Positions 19,142 through 27,400 of a stretch of 31,215 nt of DNA are shown in pieces. The position numbers and the translations under genes are program-made. This DNA comes from Perkinsus olseni (taxonomy: Eukaryota > Perkinsozoa > Perkinsida > Perkinsidae): positions 1 to 31,215 of the forward strand of contig JABANP010000579.1 in the NCBI GenBank assembly GCA_013115135.1, given 5' to 3'. Below the pieces are notes generated by a model. The model was not told the origin of the DNA. It ran no database searches and saw only the letters and a program-made list of their open reading frames with translations. The stretch's first letter is position 1; each line of letters starts with the position of its first letter.

Positions 19142-19480
19142 ATGTTCCGTCTCCGCGACTTGGTTATGTCGGCCGTGGAGACCAGCCCCTTGCGACGTGA
19201 GATCGAAGTGAGGGATGTTGGCGACTGCTGGGAGGAGTTCGGCGCCCTGGTTGGCCAGAGTGGCCGGCCTGCACCTCTTCAAGAACGTGGTTGGAGGGAC
19301 CGTGTTACTGACGACAACACTGTGACCGGCACGGACACCGCTACTAACGAGGTTTGGACGGATCTCGGTGTTGGCCTCCAACCTGAGTACTGTCCGCCTT
19401 GGCCCTTGGCTCTCTCCCAGCAGGGAGGCAATGAGAAGCCTCTTAGCCCGTGGTTCGCCGTGGGAGTTAGAGGAGGTTAG
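19142..19480 (+). CDS. Small frame overlapping start of extra ORF
   Basis: 112 codons from the ATG at 19,142 (an in-frame ATG also exists at 19,097). It overlaps the 750-codon ORF by 113 nt, which lies one base over (+1). Its composition (charged, with DVGDCWEEFG) looks like coding sequence rather than a shadow. It could be the true N-terminus of the downstream protein if a frameshift or splice joins them, a separate small protein, or chance. No domain recognised. Confidence 0.35.
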   Translation: MFRLRDLVMSAVETSPLRREIEVRDVGDCWEEFGALVGQSGRPAPLQERGWRDRVTDDNTVTGTDTATNEVWTDLGVGLQPEYCPPWPLALSQQGGNEKPLSPWFAVGVRGG

Positions 19481-21620
19481 AGCTGCCCAATGGGGTGTTC
19501 GTTGGCAGCCCGTGGATGAGACCGTCATGGTGAACTCAGTGACAGCTGGTGCTCGTTATGTCATCGATGTGCCGCCCGCTTCTTACAACGCCGAAGATGA
19601 AGCTCGGTTGAGCCCGGTGGCTGTGGATTCCTTTGTGATTTTGGTGGCCTGTGGCACCGTCTATGCCCACGACGACACGTATTACTGTCACTGCTGCCAG
19701 GCACCTGTGAAGCTGCGCTCCTATGGCCCGACCGAGAATCGCCTGCAACCGGCGTTGAGGCACGTTGACAAGTTGGGTCATAAGGACGGCCAGTTCAACG
19801 AGGTGGTTCACAAGAAGAGTTCTGCCTGGCGTATCTATCCCTACTTCTGGATCTCTCATCCCGTGTTCAAGACCGGCGTTACTGCCCGCATGTTGATGGA
19901 TGGTGTGCGTTCGTCCCGTCTGCACCCTGCTCTTTGGCCTTTGGCTCATGCCATGCAGTCGGAGCTTAGCGTCGACGTTCACTCGGTGTACATCCATGCT
20001 GGTCGTGGCAGCCTGATGGTCTTTGAACGCAGTCGTGATAAGCGTTGGCCGTCTGCCGTTGTGGAAGGCGACCCGCCGTTCGTCTTCGTGGAGGCTACCT
20101 GTCCGTCAAGCAGCTTGCTGGATGGTCTGTTGGGTGAGCTGTATCGTTCTGCGAAGCCTCCTCCAAGACGTGATCTGCCACTGCCAAGGACTGTGAATGC
20201 TGGTTTGGCTCAGGGATCTCGTAATGTTTCGACTCCTCCGAGGACTACGGGTGGTTCGGCCTGTTCCAAAGATGGTCCGACATCGGCTTCTTCGCCAGAG
20301 GATACTGCTGCCTCTGGGGACGTATGGAAGGATACGGTCGAGAGTTTCCGCCAGGTTCTAGAGGAGGAGGTGAGTCCCTCTGCCTTCGTGTTCGTGGTCC
20401 CGCCTGAAGTTGCGACCGCTGTCTCCAGCCTGTTGGAGGATATTGGCGCTTGGGAGCAAGCTCGTATGTTTCCTGTGGAAGGACTACTGGCCTGTATGAG
20501 TTCGACAACCCCTACGGTGAGATCGGTGGTCAACGACCAGTTCCTCGAGAAGGAGAATGATGGCCTGGAGAAGCGTTCGCTGGAGGTGCGTTCTTCCGAA
20601 GATCGGCTTGTGGCTTCGGCCGCTCCGTCTAAGAGGCGCCCTTCCAAAGATTTTGACTGGAGCACTGATCAAGTTCTTCAACGAGCTGGTGTTCCTCATC
20701 CTGGCTGGGGTGATGCCTTGCGACCTCGGCCCGACGTGCGATTCAATGATGTGGTTCCGCGTTCCTCGGCCCGCGCTGGTCGTGGAGACGTGTGGTGGTT
20801 AGATGATGACGATATCAAGGTCAAGGACTCCGCTGAGCTCAGAGATCTCAAGGGTTTCTGGAAGGGGTTCCCGTCTGCCTGTAGAGCTTTAGCCGACGAC
20901 GCTGAGTTGGTGATCAACCATCGCTTGTGTGCCGGCCAGATCCCTGCTTGGGACTGGGATGTCTCTGGTAAGATGCTCTTCCTCAACGAGCTACTTGCTG
21001 GCCCGAAGGTGTGGAAGAGGGATGGTGATGTTTGGCCTGAGCCTTATTTGGTTTCGGCCAGCGGTATTTTGAGATGGTTAAGATCAGCCTCGGTTCCTGC
21101 CCTAGCAGTCTTCTACCATTGTGAAGGAGGACATATTGATGGCCCGGTAAGGAACGACTGCTCGGTGGTGTGTTGTTGTCAGCGTCACTGCGAGCGTGCT
21201 CTACATCAAGTTCAGCGTCTGGCCAGAGTGACGCCTCTTCGGCCTGATGGTATGGTCTTCGTGGCTCGTTCTCTCCGTGCCTTCCTGCCTGTGATGAAGG
21301 ATGAACTTGGTCGTGATAGTGGCCTGCGTAAGCCTGAAGCTTTGGTTCAGCACATCTACAAGTACGAGGCGGTGCGTGCGAGAGAAGGAGTGCAGCCTTT
21401 CCCCAACGAGGAGGCCTTCCCTTGGCCTGAAGCTTACTCTGACGTTCGGCCTGACGAGTGGTTCTATGCGCCTGAGACTGATGAGGCCCGTCGCCAGCAA
21501 CGTCGTGAACAACTGTCTGGCCCGTATTCGTTGAACTCGTGGTGGAGATGGGATCCTAAGGTTGAGCTCAAGGATGTGTCTAACTGGGTTTTGGATCGCT
21601 ATAAGTCGATCGGACATTAG
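19368..21620 (+). CDS. Unrecognised 750-aa element-encoded protein (ORF3)
   Basis: A long open frame between pol and the polypurine tract, with the same GGCC-rich codon style as gag and pol, so it belongs to the element. I do not recognise any domain. Visible features: a Cys/His cluster Y-Y-C-H-C-C at 105-110; a Pro/Ser-rich low-complexity middle (about 265-330, 380-450); a WWLDDDD acidic stretch near 486; a second Cys/His-rich region with H584, C585, H589, C598, C602-C604, H607, C608; and many Trp residues. There is no signal peptide and no transmembrane helix, so an envelope glycoprotein is unlikely. The Cys/His clusters suggest metal or nucleic acid binding, as inference only. The start is uncertain: M19368 is the first ATG of the frame, but coding may begin upstream in the overlapping frame. 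Confidence 0.75.
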   Translation: MLASNLSTVRLGPWLSPSREAMRSLLARGSPWELEEVRAAQWGVRWQPVDETVMVNSVTAGARYVIDVPPASYNAEDEARLSPVAVDSFVILVACGTVYAHDDTYYCHCCQAPVKLRSYGPTENRLQPALRHVDKLGHKDGQFNEVVHKKSSAWRIYPYFWISHPVFKTGVTARMLMDGVRSSRLHPALWPLAHAMQSELSVDVHSVYIHAGRGSLMVFERSRDKRWPSAVVEGDPPFVFVEATCPSSSLLDGLLGELYRSAKPPPRRDLPLPRTVNAGLAQGSRNVSTPPRTTGGSACSKDGPTSASSPEDTAASGDVWKDTVESFRQVLEEEVSPSAFVFVVPPEVATAVSSLLEDIGAWEQARMFPVEGLLACMSSTTPTVRSVVNDQFLEKENDGLEKRSLEVRSSEDRLVASAAPSKRRPSKDFDWSTDQVLQRAGVPHPGWGDALRPRPDVRFNDVVPRSSARAGRGDVWWLDDDDIKVKDSAELRDLKGFWKGFPSACRALADDAELVINHRLCAGQIPAWDWDVSGKMLFLNELLAGPKVWKRDGDVWPEPYLVSASGILRWLRSASVPALAVFYHCEGGHIDGPVRNDCSVVCCCQRHCERALHQVQRLARVTPLRPDGMVFVARSLRAFLPVMKDELGRDSGLRKPEALVQHIYKYEAVRAREGVQPFPNEEAFPWPEAYSDVRPDEWFYAPETDEARRQQRREQLSGPYSLNSWWRWDPKVELKDVSNWVLDRYKSIGH

Positions 21621-21736
21621 CTGGCACGTTCTGCGTGCAGCCTGTCCCAATTCGCTATTTCACTTCGCTAGATGCGTATTGTCTCCTTAGCTGCCTTTTT
21701 ATTGTTGAAGTTATTTCCTCACTGCGCCAGATTTAC

Positions 21737-21747
21737 AGGGGACGAGA
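21737..21747 (+). promoter_or_regulatory. Polypurine tract of gypsy element
   Basis: AGGGGACGAGA directly abutting the 3' LTR, with one pyrimidine in eleven bases. It would prime plus-strand synthesis. Confidence 0.75.
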
Positions 21748-22148
21748 TGTGGCAGGAGGATCTGCCCGCTCCTGTTGGCCAGTGTTCTAGCTGCGAGATA
21801 TCGATTGTTCGCTATATGTAAATCGACTCCGTTCGGCCTTACTTGCTGCTTTAACTTTTTGACTGTGCGGCCCGCGCGTGCAAGGTAGACAGATAGACAG
21901 TATTTGGCGGGCGCGAGAGTGTTAAGCGCAGCTTGTATGTGTATGCGTCAAAGGATCGATTGCATTTAGAGTCTTTCGTGGATTCTTTTGTGGATTACAG
22001 TTGGCCCGTCTGCCAACTCGTCAGCAGCAGTTCAACTATTATCTGATATCTGTATTGCCTTTGGGATTGTGTTACCAGAGTCACTGGCATCGACTACCTA
22101 TAGTATCAATCGACGACTCGATCACGACGTTGAAGATATCCGTCCACA
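21748..22148 (+). repeat. 3' LTR of gypsy element
   Basis: 401 bp, 399 identical to 11,880-12,280, TGTGG to CCACA, followed by the target duplication ACTT. Confidence 0.97.
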
Positions 22149-22693
22149 ACTTGAATGTGGAAGCGAATCACCTACTTGTCTTGCTGAGTGACTCAGCCTG
22201 AGTCAGCAATGCTGACACGTGTGGCACATGATGTGCCCCACAGTTCTCATCAGCTCTGGTTAGGCACATTCTTGTGGACCTATGTCGGTCGGTCCACCCA
22301 ACTGCGAGCCGGACGATTCGGCTGCGAGTCGCGACAGTAATTCGCGCAAAATCTGGCATCGCTTAAAGACAGACAGAGCTCGTTTATCGGGTCTTCGATA
22401 GGATATCGGGCCCTCCACCCTGGTTACCAACCACTGGTTGGGGCCCACAGAGAGTTAACTACCCAGTCCAATAGACTGCGTCGAAAAACTCGCATTTGCT
22501 AGCTTCCCTCGGGACCCGAGGCTCTGGTTCATCTCATAGTCTACGAGTCATAGAGGCCGTAAAAAACGGTCTACCAGTGACCCATATCTTTGTTTAGAGC
22601 TTGGGACGGGCCACTGATTGACTCAAGAGCCAAAAGATGAATGAGTAGAAAAGTATTGTGCCATGACTGAGGCTCAACAATGGATGAGGATGT

Positions 22694-22714
22694 TGTTACA
22701 ACATTGTTGTAACA
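22694..22714. repeat. Perfect palindrome, 10-bp arms, 1-nt centre
   Basis: TGTTACAACA, T, TGTTGTAACA. Confidence 0.92.
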
Positions 22715-23323
22715 GCTCACACAAGAGCGTAATCCATGGTAATTCCATATCGAGCATGCTTGAGGAATCGAGCAAGAGAACAAGGGGGACCGAGTGAGAG
22801 AGCAATCGACCAAGGTATTGGTCACCAAGTATATAGTTACTTGGTTAGTCTTACCGCTAGATGGAATCTCTAAGTGCGGGTACTGGGAGCCTTCCGGTGG
22901 CCCACCGGCGGTGGGAGTTAGGGATGGTCGTGGCATACGCCGCGATCGATTGGCAGGCATGTGATCGGACAATGGTAATGGTAATCTCTGCAAAAATTCC
23001 GACCGGAGAACGTCGAGTGGAAGCTCACATGTTTTTTACACTGTAGATGATACCAATTCCAGAATCGCCTCTGAGGTCCAGATTCATTTTTTCGAACGGG
23101 AAGTCACAAATGACTTTTGCGTCGAATAACTGGGTGTGCGATCGAGACCCGCTCAAGAGGCACTTTCCGCCCACCTTAACATCTGTTCGCTTCAACTCAC
23201 ACAATTTCTGCGTGCCTGAGTTCGCTTCGACGGGCTCAGCCCTGACTTTTACTCAGGATATAATACGTACAAGTCCTAAACGAGGGTCGATCCCGAGACC
23301 TCTTGGCTAACAGGTGGGGGAGG

Positions 23324-23371
23324 GTGAACGGTTTTAAACCGTTCACGGTAAACCGTCGGTTTACCGTGAAC
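23324..23371. repeat. Two overlapping perfect hairpins
   Basis: Hairpin 1: 11-bp arms 23,324-23,334 and 23,336-23,346 around T23335. Hairpin 2: 15-bp arms 23,341-23,355 and 23,357-23,371 around T23356. They share 23,341-23,346 (GTTCAC), so as RNA or single-stranded DNA only one can form fully at a time. GTGAAC, GTTCAC and GTGAAC recur in the order A, inverted A, A. Confidence 0.92.
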
Positions 23372-23494
23372 CCTGTGTCGCAGGGCCTGTGACTAAATGG
23401 CTCGAGTCACTCGAGTCGAGTGCGTTGAAGTCACTGGCTTGAACAGGGAGGCCGCGGGCGAGGCGGGAGCAACGACAGCCCGCAGCTTTCAGCC

Positions 23495-23519
23495 CTGTCT
23501 CTTTTGAAAAAAGAGACAG
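23495..23519. repeat. Hairpin, 11-bp perfect stem, 3-nt loop
   Basis: CTGTCTCTTTT, GAA, AAAAGAGACAG. Confidence 0.9.
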
Positions 23520-23608
23520 TAATCTTCTCATCGAACCTTTAACAATGACCAACTAACACGCCCTGGGGGTGGCCGGGCCAGCCGGGCCTGTGCGAAGACG
23601 CGGGCACT

Positions 23609-23625
23609 CATGTGATTATCACATG
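23609..23625. repeat. Perfect palindrome, 8-bp arms, 1-nt centre
   Basis: CATGTGAT, T, ATCACATG. Confidence 0.9.
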
Positions 23626-23971
23626 CATTTAATGCAGCATTCCGAAAACTAGCCGGTGACGCACAGCTTCAGCGACGGCGTTACTGTAACGCAGAACCAT
23701 AAAGAGCGATTGGTGTTTCAGCAAAACACGTTTGCCGAGTGAGCTAGACCGATTATGGCATCCGTGCCAAACGTTTATTTGTTTACGCGCAAAAGTGAGG
23801 TTATGCAGAGAAAAAGGCAGGCTTCACGTGACAGCTGATTAATAGTAAGTTCTTTAAAGACTATCTTTGACTCACTGATTCTCACTGGTCCACACTGATT
23901 CTCGACATTCGGACATGAGAAAAGATAATACTCCTCACCATAAAAACTTATAAAAAGTTTTGAACGTGTCA

Positions 23972-23988
23972 TACGTAAAATTTACGTA
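23972..23988. repeat. Perfect palindrome, 8-bp arms, 1-nt centre
   Basis: TACGTAAA, A, TTTACGTA, overlapped by a second stem ACGTAC/GTACGT ending at 24,000. Confidence 0.9.
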
Positions 23989-24198
23989 CTTTTTGTACGT
24001 TTGAGTTGTGGACTGTTGTCTCTATATTGCGCTGACGCCCATAGCGTGATCGATACCCTGCATCATAGCCTATAAGTAGATCCCAAGCGCAGCACACTCG
24101 TGCTGCTGCCATTGTGGGCGTGCGCTACTGATTGTGTCCTGATGATCGGCCTCACAGTTTTGCATATCTAATCGTTTCACCGTAGCCTAGCGCTGGTC

Positions 24199-24475
24199 TG
24201 TGATGATATTCAAGATTTTACTATAGTGAAGTAGATTCAATGATTATAGAATAATAATGGTCATACCACTCCTTTCTCCTCTGTCCGTGGAATCCAAGGT
24301 GTAGCAGTCAGATTGTGCTCATGCTGTCTCCACACTTGCATCCTCACGTGATATCTCTTGTGCAACGCTTAGCTGTGCTGTCCTACTATTCCTACTATTG
24401 TATAACAAATAATAAGTATAAGTCCTATAGAAGGCAAGGTTGTGTTCAACAATCCTAGTGGCGCTTTCTATCACA
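24199..24475 (+). repeat. 5' LTR of BEL element
   Basis: 277 bp, TGTGAT to ATCACA (6-bp perfect inverted ends). The only difference from the 3' LTR is 24,382 (C versus T). The distal third is AT-rich (TATAACAAATAATAAGTATA) and may carry core promoter or polyadenylation signals. Confidence 0.97.
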
Positions 24476-24488
24476 ATCATCCGAGAAG

Positions 24489-27400
24489 ATGTCAGGGCGA
24501 TCTCCTAAGGCTGATGCTTCTCAGACTTCTGAGGCTAATGCCCCTCCAGTTTGGGCCTTCCAGCTTAAGCAACAGCTGGATGAGATTCGTCAACGACAAG
24601 ATGGTATGGTTGACGTTGATGTCTTGGAGAAGAGAATGGATCAGCTTTCTACTACGGTTGGTAATCTGGTCAACAAGTTGGATGGTATTGGACTGCATGG
24701 TCAAGGTGTTGATGGTAGTAATGGTATTTCTTCTGGTACTGGAGCCTCGAGTAGTCCAACGAGTTCTGGTAAAGGTGATCATTCTCCAAAAGGTGGTAGT
24801 ACTGATGCGGGTGGACTTGATATTCTCAAGATTTCTAAAAGGGCTTCTAATTTGGCTAAGCTCGAAAAAGGTGTCTATAAAGGTGTTGGTGATTCTCGTG
24901 GGTTTCTGGCCTTTAAACGAGAGGTGTTGTCTAAACCGGAATTTGAGTTTGCGGACTCTAGTTCTGAGACTTCTGCTGCTCTGTTGTATTTCTATGTCCT
25001 CGATAATATTACCTCGGCATTACAACAGTTGGTCAGTACACGTTGCCGTAAGCAGCAGTGCTCATCATTTGTGCGGCGTGTTGAGGTATTATGGTCATGC
25101 CTTGGTGAGTACAGCGACTTGGATGACCAAATGGCTCTCCTTAGGAGATGGGAAGGTCTTAGTTGTGGTACTGGTGGTGCTGCTGATGTCGATGTCTTTA
25201 TATCCAATCTGGAAGCTGTCAAAGAACAATTGGAAACTGTCAAGGGCAGCTCCGTTTCGGACGTGGAGTGCCGCTCAAGACTATATGCCGGGTTGCCTCT
25301 CAAAGGTAAGGAGTATTTGGATTCCTTATCGTTGGATTCTGTTTCTACCTATACTGATATGCTGAAGGAGGTACGGCGTTGGGCTCAGCTGGATATTAGA
25401 TATCATTCGTCGTCGTCATCGACTACCCGAAATGTCACTAGTAGAATCCCTTTTAAGCCTACTGCTGGTAAGAATGGTGACAAAGGTTCGGCTAAGACTA
25501 CTGTTCCCAAGACTGCTCAATATGCTGAATTGTATAATGCGGAACCGGTGACTGGTAATGGTGGTCTCACTACGGCAACTGACGGCGATAAGGTGCTGAA
25601 TGGTGGTCGGTCCGTATTCTTATCTGGCGTACCCCGTGGTTGGTCATGGGCTCAGGTTAAGGAACTAGTGGGCAAAATACTTGGCACAAGTGTCGAAGTT
25701 TTTGTTACACTTCTTTCTCGTCCTGGTGCTTCAGTGTTGAAGTTCAGTGATCATAATACTGCTGTCAAGTTTCTGGACTCTTGTCAGGGCTTACGACTGA
25801 ATGGTCGTCAGCTTAGATGTCACTTTGATAAATATGAGCGGCCTTCTGAGGACCCGTCTGTCTATGTATTGGAAAGGGATCCTTCTGTGGTTGACGCTAC
25901 TACTGATGACGGGACTTCATCGGATAGCGGTGAGTTAGAATGTCATGCGACTGTGCTTCAGTCTGTTGGTGTTGATCGGTTGAACCCTTGTGATGAGAAG
26001 TTATGCTCTCCTGGTCAGGAGCCGAGTCTACACGCTCAGTCGTTGACATTATCTGAGAGTGGGCTCCCTCATCTAGCTGTTTCGTTGGGACGGACTGGTT
26101 ATGGCACGGAGGCCTTGGTGGACTCTGGTGCGTCAGAAGCCTTTATCAGCCAAGGCTTAGTGGAGTCTCTCCGGCAAGAAGGAGAAGACTTGGTATTGGA
26201 TCACTGTAATGTTGGTGTCAATATGGTGGATGGTAGTAACTGTGGGTTGCTTGGTGTGGTCCGTGGACTTCCCATTAAATTGGCTGATGGGTTAGTTCGG
26301 CAACGAGATTGTTACATTTTGGATCGGCCAAGGTATGATTTTATTGTACCTCGGGCCTTGTTGGATGGTTGTATTTGGCTGATGTCGAATACAGCGGAAC
26401 ATGAAGATGTTCTGCTATTTGGTGACTCTGCGCAGCGAGTGGCTGACTCTGTGTTGAACTCTGTGGTGGCTTCTTCTTCCGATGATGGTTCGGGTATAAG
26501 CTGCCTTGCGGCACAGTTGGATGGTGGTTCATCCGCTGCTGTGGATCGCATTGAGGTCAACATTCCTTGGAGGAATGATGCGAGGCCTAGCTGTAACTAT
26601 AAATCGGCTTTGAGTCGTAGCAAGAGGATGATCGCTCGGTTGGCTAGAGATAAAGGTGCCTATGATGCCTACGTGACTGCCTTGAAAGAGCTATTAGCCG
26701 CTGATGTTGTCGAGGTCTGCCGTGGCGAGGATCCCTCTAATTTTGCCGACTACTTTATGTGCGTGGTGCCGGTGATAAATGCGAGCCGGCTTAGTACGAA
26801 GTGTAGGTTATGCTTGGATGCTCGAGGATTAAATCCATACATCTACAGTTCTCCGCCCGGTGACGAGATCGATTCTATGGACTTGTGGAGAACTCTGATG
26901 GTATGGCGTGACAATATCCGAGTATCAGCCGAAGATCTGTCCAAGGCCTTTTGGCAGGTGTGCGTCTCCCGCCTCGATCAGAGGTTCCTTGGGCTACTAT
27001 TACCCCTCAAGGATCGCGTTATAGCGGTGAGATGGCACAGAGTGCCGTTTGGCACTACCTTTTCGCCATGGGCACTATCCTACGCGATATTCACATCCCT
27101 CCATGATGGGGGAGAGCCTTTGGATATAGATTATTATGTTGATGATCTGGTGATTTATGGGGATACGGTCGACGTTGTTGAAAAGACTCGTGAGGAGATG
27201 GTCGACCGGTTGGGTACCCATGGATTCTCTGTTAACCAACTCAAACGGACTCACAACTTGTCTGTGAGGGGGGAGGCTATCGGGAAACCACGGTTATCGT
27301 CACAGGTTGTTGACGCCCACGTTGGATCATGGCTGGGATATCGATGGTTTATAGCTACCGATTGTGATGTTATGGATGTGAAACTACCAGATCTTCAAGT

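Larger units (their letters stand above)
11880..22148 (+). mobile_element. Complete Ty3/gypsy-type LTR retrotransposon with extra ORF
   Basis: 10,269 bp, flanked by a 4-bp target duplication ACTT (11,876-11,879 and 22,149-22,152). Order: 5' LTR, PBS, gag, -1 frameshift, pol (PR, RT, RNase H, IN), spacer with a hairpin duplication, an overlapping small frame and a 750-codon ORF, PPT, 3' LTR. The LTRs differ at 2 of 401 positions and both enzymatic ORFs are open with catalytic residues in place, so insertion is recent and the element may still be competent. The pol domain order and DD35E integrase place it in the Ty3/gypsy group. No chromodomain is evident. An ORF after pol is common for envelope-carrying elements, but this one lacks envelope features. 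Confidence 0.95.
22149..24198. other. Intergenic stretch, hairpin-rich, no gene seen
   Basis: About 2 kb between two retrotransposons. Open frames of up to 140 codons (22,571-22,993, minus) show no domain or signal peptide. Palindromes are frequent: besides those listed there are ACCAAGTA/TACTTGGT (22,824-22,845), CTCGAGT-C-ACTCGAG near 23,400, and ACGTAC-TTTTT-GTACGT (23,984-24,000). A stretch near 23,280 resembles a tRNA B box on the minus strand but nothing more. Confidence 0.5.

Noticed and set aside
19368..21620. ORF3 as an envelope glycoprotein
   Set aside because: No signal peptide, no transmembrane anchor and no furin-like site visible.
22571..22993. 140-codon minus-strand frame as a gene
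   Set aside because: No domain or signal peptide, low-complexity Ser-rich composition, and a palindrome inside it.
23324..23519. Hairpins as bacterial-type transcription terminators
   Set aside because: The DNA is eukaryotic, there are no upstream genes to terminate and the stems have one-base loops.
24442..25365. 307-codon frame overlapping the BEL Gag
   Set aside because: It is a shadow of the Gag frame; its Leu/Val/Met-rich translation is an artefact of the codon use of the real frame.
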